From NCBI RefSeq assembly GCF_000721605.1, contig NZ_JOIZ01000006.1, positions 62,001 through 126,000 of the forward strand: a stretch of 64,000 nt of DNA, in the 5' to 3' direction. The notes beneath the pieces were generated by a model. It did no database searches and was not told where the DNA came from. It was given only the letters and a program-made list of their open reading frames with translations. The position numbers and the translations under genes are program-made. How positions within the stretch are numbered: position 1 is the stretch's first letter; each line of letters starts with the position of its first letter. Below, piece by piece: positions 8,361 through 16,411 of the stretch. This DNA is from Streptomyces sp. NRRL S-37 (GTDB taxonomy: Bacteria; Actinomycetota; Actinomycetes; Streptomycetales; Streptomycetaceae).

Positions 8361-8444
8361 GCCGGGGCCGCGGGCACGCCGGCGGCGTGTCCTCGGGGCG
8401 GTCCTGCCCAGGGAGGGCGCGCGGACGTGCCCGGAGGCGGCGTC

Positions 8445-8813
8445 CTAAAGGCCCACTTCCACCCGGGCCCCGACCCGCAGCCCCCACCCCTCCATCGCCC
8501 CGGCCTCGGCTTCGAGCACATGCCGTGCCCGGAGCCGGGGCAGACCGAGCCGCCCCGGCGGCATGGTGCGTACGGCGATGACACGGAGCCGCCGGTCGAG
8601 GTAGGCGACGTCGATGGGTATGCGCATACGGAAGGTGTGCACGCTGTTGGCGGGCGAGAGCAGCAGGGCCCCGTCGAGGGAGTCACGCCCGAGCAGCCCT
8701 TTGGTACGGGCCCGGTAGGAGGTGGCGATCTCCAGGGGGACGCGCACCGGCACCCCCTCACCCTCCCCCCGTACGACGGTCAACTCCCCACGTCCGTCCC
8801 GCCAACGCGCCAT
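8445..8813 (-). CDS. DUF192 family protein
   Basis: A 122-residue protein with the DUF192 signatures 'RTKGLLGRDSLDGALLL', 'VHTFRMRIPIDVAYLD' and 'HVLEAEAGAMEGWGLRVGARV'. No signal peptide is visible, in contrast to many exported members. The molecular function of the family is not established. It converges on the pilus operon, from which it is separated by 84 bases with no clear T-tailed terminator. Confidence 0.85.
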   Translation of the reverse strand: MARWRDGRGELTVVRGEGEGVPVRVPLEIATSYRARTKGLLGRDSLDGALLLSPANSVHTFRMRIPIDVAYLDRRLRVIAVRTMPPGRLGLPRLRARHVLEAEAGAMEGWGLRVGARVEVGL

Positions 8814-8891
8814 TCCGACCGACCCCCTCGACCACCGATCACCGACCGACGAACCGTCCGCCCCGAACGTATCTCCGCAGGCCCCTCGGCA

Positions 8892-10415
8892 TCAGTACGT
8901 GCGGAGTTGCGCGGCCAGGGCGGCGAGGGTCTGGGCGGTCTCGGACAGGCTCGCGACGGCGGCCTGGAGCTCCGAGGCGACGCGGGGAGCGGCGGGAAGG
9001 GCGGCGGACGCGGCGGCGACCGGTGTGCCGCGGTAGCCGATGGGACCCTCGTTCCAGCGCTGGTAGTAGCCGGTGAACGCCTGCCCGGCGGGGGCTTCCG
9101 CGAACCGGACCCGGGCGAGCTGGACCTCGGACCCGCCGGAGTTGCGGGTGATGTCGAGGCGGTAGTGGCGGTAGGCCTGGGCGTGGGAACGGAGGTGGAA
9201 CTCGCGGGTCTGGAACCGCTCGGTGAACTTCTCACCGCCGCGCGTGTCCAGCGGCGTCCACGTGTGGCCGTCGTGGGAGCCGAGGAGGGTCCAGTCGCGG
9301 GGGTCGCGTTCGTCGAAGTCGTTCGCCGACGTCAGGGAGTACGAGGCGACGGCGGTGGGGCGGGCGAGGGTGAAGTCGAGGTGGGCGGTCTCCTCGAACG
9401 TCAGCCACTTGCTGCGCCGCTCCTCGAGGAGGTTGTCGGCCCCCTCGCCCCCTTCGTCGAACTCGCCGCTCGCCTCGACAGCGGTCACCTCGACCTCGGC
9501 GGCGGCGGTGTGCAGCACGGCCACTCCGGAGTTGCCCCGCTGGTCGCGCCAGGTGAACCGCTCGACGGGCGCCCCGCCGTCGTCGACCAGCAGCCGCAGT
9601 TCGTGCGAGGTGTGCCAGCTGCCGCCCCACCCCTCCTCCGTGTGGAAGCGGTGCAGGGGGGACGCCGAGAGGTTCCGGGTGTCGTCCGAGAACGGCCGGC
9701 GGTCGGTGAGCCGCCCCCGGTACTCGTACGCCGTACCGTCCGCGGCGCGGTACACGCCGTGGAAGTCGGACATGTTCGACTGGAAACTGATGGCGGCCTC
9801 GGCGCCGTCCTCGCCGTGCCAGCCGAGCTGTGCGGGCAGGGAGTGCTCGTCCCGGTCGATGTGGAAGAGCAGCCGCGGGGCCGCCTGCCAGGAGGCGGAG
9901 GAGGAGTGGGCGGGGCGGAGCTCCGTACGGTAGGCGAAGACCGAGTCCCGGGCGGCCTCGGCGACCCGCGCGCGCTCGGAGCGGCCACGCTCCCAGACGG
10001 GGTCCAGGGTGATCCGGTAGAGCCAGAGCATGCTGCCGGACTTGGCCGAGGAGCGTATCTCCAGGGTGTTGGTGCCGGGCTTCAGCAGACGCCCCGGCAC
10101 GGCGAAGACGTTGTCCTGCGGAAGGTCGCCGCCACCGGGCACGGTGAGGTCCTCGGCCACGACCTCCCCCTGGACCAGGACGTCCATCGGCGCGTACCCG
10201 AGGTCGGAGCCGAGCTTGGAGACGAGGGCCGTGACGGTGAGCGTCACCTGGGGGACGTCCTCCGGGTCCTCCACCTCGAAGTCCAGCGTCACACTCCCGC
10301 CCGCGCTCAACGCCACGTGCGACCCGGCGAACCGGGCCCGCTGGTACCTGACATCGGCGTTGGCCAGCCGAGCCGGATCGACGGAAAAGTCGGCGTAGGT
10401 GACTTCAAAACCCAT
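8892..10415 (-). CDS. Large protein with C-terminal discoidin/galactose-binding-like domain
   Basis: A 507-residue protein without signal peptide. The N-terminal 130 residues are beta-rich and include 'NTLEIRSSAKSGSMLWLYRITLDP', like a carbohydrate-binding beta-sandwich. The middle (residues 150-300) is Trp- and His-rich ('GWGGSWHTSHELRLL'). Residues 340-440 resemble an F5/8 type C domain: 'TAVASYSLTSANDFDERDPRDWTLLGSHDG' ... 'YRHYRLDI'. The tail is an Ala/Leu-rich helix. I recognise the fold, not the function; sugar binding is likely. It is probably monocistronic, as its neighbours on the same strand are 78-93 bases away. Confidence 0.75.
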   Translation of the reverse strand: MGFEVTYADFSVDPARLANADVRYQRARFAGSHVALSAGGSVTLDFEVEDPEDVPQVTLTVTALVSKLGSDLGYAPMDVLVQGEVVAEDLTVPGGGDLPQDNVFAVPGRLLKPGTNTLEIRSSAKSGSMLWLYRITLDPVWERGRSERARVAEAARDSVFAYRTELRPAHSSSASWQAAPRLLFHIDRDEHSLPAQLGWHGEDGAEAAISFQSNMSDFHGVYRAADGTAYEYRGRLTDRRPFSDDTRNLSASPLHRFHTEEGWGGSWHTSHELRLLVDDGGAPVERFTWRDQRGNSGVAVLHTAAAEVEVTAVEASGEFDEGGEGADNLLEERRSKWLTFEETAHLDFTLARPTAVASYSLTSANDFDERDPRDWTLLGSHDGHTWTPLDTRGGEKFTERFQTREFHLRSHAQAYRHYRLDITRNSGGSEVQLARVRFAEAPAGQAFTGYYQRWNEGPIGYRGTPVAAASAALPAAPRVASELQAAVASLSETAQTLAALAAQLRTY

Positions 10416-10508
10416 GTCAGCTCCAGATCATGACGGTACGTCAGTGAACATCGCCACGCGATGGTGACTGTGATCCAGGACCCTAGTGGGCCGGACTGAC
10501 AACGTCGT

Positions 10509-11189
10509 TCAGGCGAAGGGAACGGCGTCCGCCGGGGAGGTGTGCCAGTTGGTGACGATCGGGTCCTCGACGGTGATGGTGTCGACCGGCAGGGAGACCG
10601 GGTTGGGGTCGGCGTCACCGACGGCGACGATGATGCTGTCCAGTTCCTTGCCACCGTCTCCGTTGGTGGTCTTCGGGTTCACCCCGGCGTAGGCGGTGGT
10701 GCTCCCGCTCAGCTTGACCTGCTCACCGACGGACTGCTCCGCGGGACCCGCCTCGGTGCCGTCGGATCCGAACGCCACGACCGGCAGCGCGGCGGGCAGG
10801 TAGCAGGTGATCCCCGGCTTCGCCTTCGCCATGATCAGGATGTATCCGCCGGCCTGGGTCTCCGACTTGGTGCTCCAGGAGATGTCGTTGGCGCCGCAGG
10901 TCTGCTCGACCGCCGTCCGCTTCCCGTTACCGGTGTCGACGCCGGAGCCGGCCCCGTCCTCGGTTCCCGTGCCCGTCGTGCCGGTGCCCTCGTCGGTGCC
11001 CTGACCGCTGCCCGCGGCCTCCGAGCCGGACGACGGGGCCGCCGTACCGCCGGTCGAGGCGGCGGACGAAGAACCGTTCGCGGCTCCGGTGTCCGTGGCC
11101 GCGTCCGTGTCCTGGCAGGCGGTCATCAGCATGGCGCCGCCCACGAGGGCTGCGGAGACGAGGAAGGCCTTGCGACGGTTGCCGGACAT
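10509..11189 (-). CDS. DUF4232-like secreted lipoprotein
   Basis: A 226-residue lipoprotein. The start at 11189 is set by AAGGGG seven bases upstream and by a good signal peptide (MSGNRRKAFLVSAALVGGA) with lipobox 'LMTAC'. A Ser/Gly/Thr/Ala-rich linker of about 80 residues follows, then a domain with 'CGANDISWS' and 'ITCYLPAALPVVAFG', the two-Cys pattern of DUF4232 proteins. A frame continues upstream of the start but lacks coding bias. Extracellular, membrane-anchored; ligand unknown. Confidence 0.85.
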   Translation of the reverse strand: MSGNRRKAFLVSAALVGGAMLMTACQDTDAATDTGAANGSSSAASTGGTAAPSSGSEAAGSGQGTDEGTGTTGTGTEDGAGSGVDTGNGKRTAVEQTCGANDISWSTKSETQAGGYILIMAKAKPGITCYLPAALPVVAFGSDGTEAGPAEQSVGEQVKLSGSTTAYAGVNPKTTNGDGGKELDSIIVAVGDADPNPVSLPVDTITVEDPIVTNWHTSPADAVPFA

Positions 11190-11365
11190 GAAATCCCCTT
11201 GAGAATCAGCTGGTTGAGGCCGAAGCGGTTTCGGCTTCTCGGTGCTTGCTTGATCACTATGAGGGGTCTGCGAGCCAAAGGGATGCCACCGCCGTCGTTC
11301 CACGACATCGCTGTCACAGAAAGGTGACATGGCCACGAACTCGTCCGAATGCCGGCCGAGTTTGA

Positions 11366-11725
11366 ACCGATGGCCTGCCGCTCACCGCCCGATCGCTCCG
11401 GCTGACGGAGCGAGGCTCGGTTGGGCCGCACCTGGCCGCACTGACTGCACACCTGGACGCCCACTGGAGCCCCCATCGCACGCTGAGCATGCGAGCCCTC
11501 CTGCTCCGACGCGGCTCCGGCGAAGGGTTCCCCGAACCCTTCCACACCCTCTCCGCCAAGGACTGCTACGGCGACCTGACGCTCTGGGGCCCGCTGCCAC
11601 CCACCCTCCCGTCCCCCCCGCTGGGCCGCCCTCTCCCTCAACAGTCCGACGGCGACGCCCCGTTGATCCTCACGGTCCTGATCACCGACCACCCGCTCAC
11701 GGAACCGCGGAACCCCGCAAGTTGA
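11366..11725 (+). pseudogene. Probable gene remnant (C-terminal fragment of an unknown protein)
   Basis: The frame opens directly after a TGA at 11363 and runs to 11725 with strong third-position G/C bias, so it looks like real coding sequence although its first ATG is only at 11489. It reads through 'LAALTAHLDAHWSPHRTLS' and 'AKDCYGDLTLWGPLPPTLP', then a Pro-rich stretch and 'ILTVLITDHPL'. There is no signal peptide and no good ribosome site before the first ATG. I read it as the 3' part of a decayed gene; a short intact 78-residue gene starting at 11489 is the alternative. Confidence 0.45.
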
Positions 11726-11785
11726 CTCCGTTCGCTCTGGTGCCTCGACTTACGCACCGGATAGCTTTGGACTTCGCTGAAGCCA

Positions 11786-11894
11786 AGCCTCGCCCCATTG
11801 GGAGCCGACTGTGACTCGCCGCCCCACCCTGCTCGCAGCGCTCGCGCTGACCGCCACCGCGGCCCTGACGCTGTCCGCATGCGGAAGCGACGAC
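11786..11894 (+). repeat. Direct repeat, intact copy: leader and signal peptide of the lipoprotein gene
   Basis: This 109-base stretch aligns without gaps to 13492-13600. It covers about 25 bases of leader, the GTG start and the first 28 codons of the lipoprotein gene, including the lipobox Cys codon TGC at 11880. Confidence 0.85.
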
Positions 11895-12470
11895 GACAGC
11901 CCGACAAAGGACAACGACAAGATCGCGGGCGCGGACACCGGCGGTGAGAAGTCACCCTCCCCGAGCCTCAGCCCGTCGGACTCCGGCGGACGTCCGAAGA
12001 TCACGTTCCCTTCCGACGCGAAGAACGTCTTCGAGTACCAGAAGACGGGCGACGCGGCGAAGGACGCGGCGCTCGCCGACAGTACGCTCACCGTCAACGC
12101 CGTGGACGAAGCGATTTTCGAGGCTGACACGGGAACCGAGGCTCTGGGCTTCTACATCAAGGACAAAGCCTTGAGTTCGTACATCACTTACGTGCAGAAG
12201 TACATCGACGATGGCGAGACGTGGGTCGGTGAGACTCGTTACTTCAAGTACAAGGTGACACTTTCGGGTGAGCAGAAGGCCTACGTCACCTACTGCTCCG
12301 ACGAGAGTGAGTCGTACATCAAGAACAAGAAGACGGGAGAGGTTGACAGGTCGCCGGCCACGGAGAGGTCATACGTCCTGTACAACACGAGTCTGACCGA
12401 GAACTCCGATGGAATTTGGCAGACCACCGACGTCGTCTCGGACAGGGGGAGCAAGGCGTGTCAGCCGTAA
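11811..12470 (+). CDS. Putative secreted lipoprotein, first gene of a two-gene unit
   Basis: A 219-residue lipoprotein with signal peptide and lipobox 'LTLSAC' (Cys at residue 24), a Ser/Pro/Asp linker, and a mature domain of about 150 residues ('KNVFEYQKTGDAAKDAALADSTLTVNAVDEAIF' region) ending with a second Cys pair (YCSDESE, SKACQP). Parts of the mature domain use A/T-ending codons more than neighbouring genes, a mild hint of different origin. I do not recognise the family. The next gene starts 13 bases before this one stops, so expression is coupled. Confidence 0.8.
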   Translation: MTRRPTLLAALALTATAALTLSACGSDDDSPTKDNDKIAGADTGGEKSPSPSLSPSDSGGRPKITFPSDAKNVFEYQKTGDAAKDAALADSTLTVNAVDEAIFEADTGTEALGFYIKDKALSSYITYVQKYIDDGETWVGETRYFKYKVTLSGEQKAYVTYCSDESESYIKNKKTGEVDRSPATERSYVLYNTSLTENSDGIWQTTDVVSDRGSKACQP

Positions 12471-13486
12471 AGAAATCGGCGAGGACCATCACGGTCCTCA
12501 CGCTCGCGTGCGCTTGCCTATTTGCTTCACACGCGGCTTATGCTGGTCGTGACGAAAACGGAAATGCCAATCAGACGGACCAGAGTGCCCACGCCGACGA
12601 CGAAGGGAACCTTTCCGTCACCGTCGGCGGCGTCGTCTTCGACCACTCGAAGAACGGCAGCGGCGACTCCGCTGGGGCATTGACCTCGTCCACGTCGTGG
12701 AGTCCGCCCCCCTGCTGGTACGCCCCCAAGTACACCCCCGAGCAACTGCAGAAGCACCTGGAACCGATCTGGGAAGCCGGCTCGACGGGCTACGAGTGGG
12801 ACGCCAAGCAACGCGAGAAGTACAACGCCGACGACGAGAAGAAGGGCTTCAACAAGGACAAGTCCGGCGAAGGCTATTGGTGGGGCTCGTACGTGGACAA
12901 GAGCTACCCGCCGGGCTGGGACTCCTGCGACGAGGACTACTTCTGGGTGGACACGGGCGACGCGCCGCCCGCGAACATCGAGAACGCCATCACCCCCGAA
13001 ATCCTCGCCGAACTCGCCTACGCGGAGATCCGCGTCCCGGGCACCGAGGTGACGCTGGCCCCCGCGGAAGCCACCAAGGTGAACCTCCCGACGTGGGCGT
13101 GGCTGGACGGCGCTGAGTTCAAGCCGGTCTCGGTCACCGCGTCCGTCGAGGAGATCGGACTCGAGGCGACGGCCACGGCGGAGCCGGTCTCACTGGAGAT
13201 CAAGCCGGGCACGCCGGATGCGGAGACCTACCCGGCTTCGGGCGTCTGCGAGATCAATGACGGCCGTATCGGTGAGCAGTACGAGAAGGGCAAGGCGGAC
13301 AAGACGCCTCCATGTGGCGTGAAGTACCTGCGCTCCTCGGGCGACGGCACGTTCCCGCTCCAGGCGACGGTCACCTGGGAGATCCACTGGACCGGCACCG
13401 GCGGCGCGGGCGGCGACCTCCCCGACGGCGAGTTCGGAGCGACGCAGGACGTCGAAGTCCAGGAAATCCAGGCCATCAACCGCTGA
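12458..13486 (+). CDS. Secreted protein of unknown function
   Basis: Starts at GTG 12458, behind AGGGGGAGCAAGG, overlapping the lipoprotein stop by 13 bases. The 342-residue product has a signal peptide (VKKSARTITVLTLACACLFASHAAYAG, cleavage near AYA-G), an acidic low-complexity region, a Trp/Tyr/Pro-rich segment ('SWSPPPCWYAPKYTPEQLQKHLE') and a C-terminal beta-rich half with a Cys pair ('SGVCEIND', 'TPPCGVKY') and 'ATVTWEIHWTGTGG'. The Trp-rich domain looks like an exported, possibly cell-surface, module seen next to lipoproteins in actinobacteria. No catalytic motif is visible. Confidence 0.8.
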   Translation: MSAVKKSARTITVLTLACACLFASHAAYAGRDENGNANQTDQSAHADDEGNLSVTVGGVVFDHSKNGSGDSAGALTSSTSWSPPPCWYAPKYTPEQLQKHLEPIWEAGSTGYEWDAKQREKYNADDEKKGFNKDKSGEGYWWGSYVDKSYPPGWDSCDEDYFWVDTGDAPPANIENAITPEILAELAYAEIRVPGTEVTLAPAEATKVNLPTWAWLDGAEFKPVSVTASVEEIGLEATATAEPVSLEIKPGTPDAETYPASGVCEINDGRIGEQYEKGKADKTPPCGVKYLRSSGDGTFPLQATVTWEIHWTGTGGAGGDLPDGEFGATQDVEVQEIQAINR

Positions 13487-13491
13487 CCCCG

Positions 13492-13600
13492 AGCCTCGCC
13501 CCACCGGGAGCCGGCTGTGACCCGCCACCCCACCCTGCGCGCAGCCCTCGCGGTGACCGCCACCACGGCCCTGGCGCTGTCCGCCTGAGGAAGTGGCGAC
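13492..13600 (+). repeat. Direct repeat, decayed copy of 11786-11894
   Basis: Gapless 109-base match to the lipoprotein leader and signal peptide about 1.7 kb upstream, with scattered substitutions. The codon matching the lipobox Cys (TGC) is TGA here, at 13586-13588. Confidence 0.85.
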
Positions 13601-13758
13601 GGCAGCGCCGCCAAGGCGCCGGTGCCACCGGGCCCCGTACCGTGCGGCTTGCCGAGGCCGGGGCCGACCCGGTGATTCCGTAGCCGGCCGGCGATGAACC
13701 GGACCCGGAGGGTTTCGTGCGGTTCGTGGCGGAGGAGGTACGGCCGTCGGTGCCGTAA
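13517..13758 (+). pseudogene. Decayed duplicate of the lipoprotein gene
   Basis: From GTG 13517 the frame encodes a signal peptide like that of the gene at 11811 ('LAVTATTALALSA') but stops at the lipobox Cys position. Further short open stretches up to the TAA at 13756-13758 read 'AGDEPDPEGFVRFVAEEVRPS' and are broken by more stops, including a TAG at 13680. No intact product is possible. The unit follows the secreted-protein gene directly. Confidence 0.75.
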
Positions 13759-13800
13759 AGCCGGAGGACAGGCGGAGGCCGCTGCGTGCATGATCGGAGC

Positions 13801-14610
13801 ATGACGGACAAGGCGGCCCGCCGTACCTTCGACGACCTGATCGCGGAAGGAGCCTCCGTGCCCACCGAGGGGTGGGACTTCTCCTGGTTCGAGGGGCGGG
13901 CCAGCGAGGCCCGGCCCTCATGGAGGTATGCCGAGGCGATGGCCGGCCGGCTGGGCGGGGCCGGCGCCGTGCTCGACATCCAGACCGGGGGAGGGGAGGT
14001 CCTGGACTTCGCCCTCGCCAACACCCCCCGGCGACCCCGGCTCGCCGTCGCCACCGAGGGCTGGCCGCCCAACCTGGCCAAGGCCACCGCCCTGCTCCGG
14101 CCGCGCGGTGTCGCCGTCGTCGCCTCACCCGAGGACGCGCCGCTGCCCTTCGCGGACGGGGCCTTCGACCTCGTCGTCAGCCGGCATCCCGTCGAGGCCC
14201 GCTGGGAGGAGATCGCGCGGGTGCTCGAGCCCGGTGGTGTCTACTTCGCCCAGCACGTCGGGCCCGGCAGCGTTTACGAGCTCGTCGAGTACTTCCTCGG
14301 GGCGCAGCCGGGAGAGCGGCGCGAGGCGCGGCATCCGGACCGCGAGCGGCGCGCGGCCGAGGCCGCCGGGCTGGAGATCGTCGAGCTGCGGGCCGAACGG
14401 CTGCGCGTGGAGTTCTACGACATCGCCGCCGTCGTTCACTTCCTGCGGAAGGTGATCTGGATGGTGCCCGGCTTCACCGTCGAGGCGTATCTGCCGCGGC
14501 TGCGCGCCCTGCACGAGCGGATCGAGCGCGAGGGGGCCTTCGTGGCCCACAGCACCCGGCATCTCTTCCACGCCCGCAAGGGCGGAGCCGACCGCGCCCC
14601 GCGTCCGTGA
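13801..14610 (+). CDS. Class I SAM-dependent methyltransferase
   Basis: A 269-residue cytoplasmic protein. Motif I is 'AVLDIQTGGGEVL', followed by 'RLAVATEGW' (acidic residue for the ribose), 'DAPLPFADGAFDLVVSRHP' (motif of UbiE/BioC-type enzymes) and 'IARVLEPGGVYFAQHVG'. The C-terminal part ('DIAAVVHFLRKVIWMVPGFTVEAYLP') resembles the substrate region of uncharacterised small-molecule methyltransferases. Start ATG 13801 has GGAGC just before it; a GTG at 13786 is in frame. The substrate is unknown. Confidence 0.88.
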   Translation: MTDKAARRTFDDLIAEGASVPTEGWDFSWFEGRASEARPSWRYAEAMAGRLGGAGAVLDIQTGGGEVLDFALANTPRRPRLAVATEGWPPNLAKATALLRPRGVAVVASPEDAPLPFADGAFDLVVSRHPVEARWEEIARVLEPGGVYFAQHVGPGSVYELVEYFLGAQPGERREARHPDRERRAAEAAGLEIVELRAERLRVEFYDIAAVVHFLRKVIWMVPGFTVEAYLPRLRALHERIEREGAFVAHSTRHLFHARKGGADRAPRP

Positions 14611-14711
14611 GTTTCCTCATCGTTATGGGGTGCGGCTGGTCCGCGGAGCAGGGGATCACATAGGTTCGGACCAAGGTGATTCGCGTCGGCAAAGCCGCGC
14701 GGGGCGTCGGT

Positions 14712-14738
14712 ACCGCGCAGCGGAGGGGGCTGCGCGGT
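14712..14738 (+). terminator. Hairpin downstream of the methyltransferase
   Basis: Ten-base-pair stem (ACCGCGCAGC / GCTGCGCGGT) with a 7-base G-rich loop and no T tract, about 100 bases after the methyltransferase stop. T-less hairpins are common terminators in high-GC actinobacteria, but this one is unproven. The rest of 14611-15332 shows no convincing gene. Confidence 0.45.
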
Positions 14739-15021
14739 GCCCGGTCCGGTCCCTTCGGGTCAATCCGGTGTCCGCGCCCGGGTCACCCGTCGGAGGGACG
14801 GCCGAAAGTGTGGTCATCCGGTCGGCGGGTGGTGCCACATCCGGCACAGAACCCCCTCGTCGCTCGATTTTCGCTCGATTCCGCCGGTTTTCAGCCACCT
14901 CGGGTCCCGGAACGGCGCCCTCCGGAGTCGTCCGCGTGTCGCCGGACGGTTTCGGAGAGTAGTTGTGGCGCGCCGATGTACGCGGCATCCCTCACGAAGG
15001 GTTATGGTGGAAACCCCCCCT

Positions 15022-15062
15022 CGGGCCGGTCCGTCTCCCCCCCACGGACCGGCCCGTTTTTT
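15022..15062 (+). terminator. Strong intrinsic terminator with no obvious gene in front
   Basis: A perfect 13-bp stem (CGGGCCGGTCCGT / ACGGACCGGCCCG) with a 9-base loop is followed by six T residues. This is the best factor-independent terminator in the window. It lies about 410 bases after the methyltransferase and 270 bases before the prenyltransferase, so it may end a small RNA or attenuate a leader transcript. Confidence 0.85.
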
Positions 15063-15332
15063 CTTGGCCCCAGAGTGCGCGGGGCGCGGGGCACGCGGGA
15101 CGAGCACCCGACGGGACGGCGGTACGGGCGACCGTCCGGGACGGCGGGCAAACGCGACCACCCGGACTTCCCCCCTGGGCTTTGGGGGCCTCCGCCCCGT
15201 CAGGGGTACGCTTCGCCTTCGGGGACCGCCATACGGACAGGGGTCGCCCGCGGCCGAGACCGGGCCGCTTGCCGCGCCACGCGGTGGGGAGCGCCGCGCC
15301 TGTCCGATCCGTACGGAGGGGCTGACGATCAC

Positions 15333-16106
15333 GTGAACCTGCGCGACAAGCTGCGGGGCCTGCTGGTCAGGCTGTACGCACGCCGGGTGGAAGGTCACCT
15401 GGACACCGCTCAGGTGCCCAAGCACATCGGCGTCATCATGGACGGCAACCGCCGCTGGGCGAAGGCCGCGGGTTCCAGCACCGTCCACGGCCACCGGGCC
15501 GGCGCGGACAAGATCGGGGAGTTCCTCGGCTGGTGCAGCGAGACGGACGTCGAGGTCGTCACCCTCTGGCTGCTGTCGACGGACAACTTCGACCGGCCGA
15601 AGGAGGAGCTCGTCCCGCTCCTCGGCATCATCGAGGACGTGGTGCGCACCCTCGCCGCCGACGGACGCTGGCGGGTCCATCACGTCGGCACACGCGACCT
15701 GCTGCCGTCCGGGCTGCAGACCATCCTGAAGGAGGCCGAGCAGGCCACCGCGGACATCGACGGGATAATGGTCAACGTCGCCATCGGATACGGCGGCCGC
15801 CAGGAGATCGCCGACGCGGTGCGGTCCATGCTGCTGGACGCCCACGAACAGGGCACGTCGATGGACGAGCTCGCCGAGGCCGTCGACATCGACATGATCG
15901 GGCGTCACCTCTACACCCGCGCCCAGCCCGACCCGGACCTCGTCATCCGCACCAGCGGTGAGCAGCGGCTGTCCGGATTCATGCTCTGGCAGACCGCACA
16001 CTCGGAGTACTACTTCTGCGACGTGTTCTGGCCGGCCTTCCGCAAGGTCGACTTCCTGCGCGCCATGCGCGACTACGCCGCCCGCCACCGGCGCTACGGC
16101 GGCTGA
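15333..16106 (+). CDS. uppS: Isoprenyl transferase (cis-prenyl diphosphate synthase)
   Basis: Condenses isopentenyl diphosphate units in cis to give the long-chain polyprenyl diphosphate carrier used for cell-wall synthesis. Visible are the P-loop '[15 protein letters not shown]' with the catalytic Asp, '[15 protein letters not shown]', '[16 protein letters not shown]', '[13 protein letters not shown]' and the C-terminal '[25 protein letters not shown]' with '[15 protein letters not shown]'. Length 257 residues is normal. GTG 15333 follows ACGGAGGGG; the frame is open far upstream but without coding character. It precedes the PIN-PhoH gene by a 305-base structured gap. Confidence 0.95.
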   Translation: MNLRDKLRGLLVRLYARRVEGHLDTAQVPKHIGVIMDGNRRWAKAAGSSTVHGHRAGADKIGEFLGWCSETDVEVVTLWLLSTDNFDRPKEELVPLLGIIEDVVRTLAADGRWRVHHVGTRDLLPSGLQTILKEAEQATADIDGIMVNVAIGYGGRQEIADAVRSMLLDAHEQGTSMDELAEAVDIDMIGRHLYTRAQPDPDLVIRTSGEQRLSGFMLWQTAHSEYYFCDVFWPAFRKVDFLRAMRDYAARHRRYGG

Positions 16107-16205
16107 ACACCCCGCGCATCCTCCGCAGGTCACACGGAGTTCACCGGCGCGCCGTCATATGCCGTGGCATGGCGGCGCTCGTTCGAGGGCATAGACCAGA
16201 CAGGT

Positions 16206-16350
16206 CGACACCCGAACCACGGGTGTCGGATCTCAGCGGGCGGCGCAGAAGCCGTCCGCCCGGGAGGCCCTTTGCACCAGCCCGACCGTGCGGTCACGGC
16301 ACGGAAGAAGCGGCGGAGGGCCGGTTTCCGGCCCGCTGTGCATGCGGGCC
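16206..16350 (+). promoter_or_regulatory. Three successive hairpins in the leader of the PIN-PhoH gene
   Basis: Within 150 bases there are CGACACCCG/CGGGTGTCG (16206-16228, loop 5), CGGGCGG/CCGCCCG (16237-16262, loop 12) and GGCCCGC/GCGGGCC (16330-16350, loop 7). All arms pair perfectly. None has a T tail. They occupy the gap 16107-16411, where I see no gene, and end about 60 bases before the start codon. They could form a structured 5' leader. Confidence 0.5.
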
Positions 16351-16411
16351 GTCGACCGGTCCAGTCCCGCCTCGTCGCTCCCCGACCTCATCCGAGGGGG
16401 TACGTTCTTCC

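Noticed and set aside
8427..10433. 668-codon plus-strand frame over the DUF192 and lectin-like genes
   Set aside because: Val/Gly/Arg-rich shadow of the minus-strand genes, which have recognisable domains.
14676..15332. Upstream extension of the uppS frame
   Set aside because: It crosses the strong terminator at 15022-15062 and lacks coding bias; GTG 15333 matches the normal family N-terminus.
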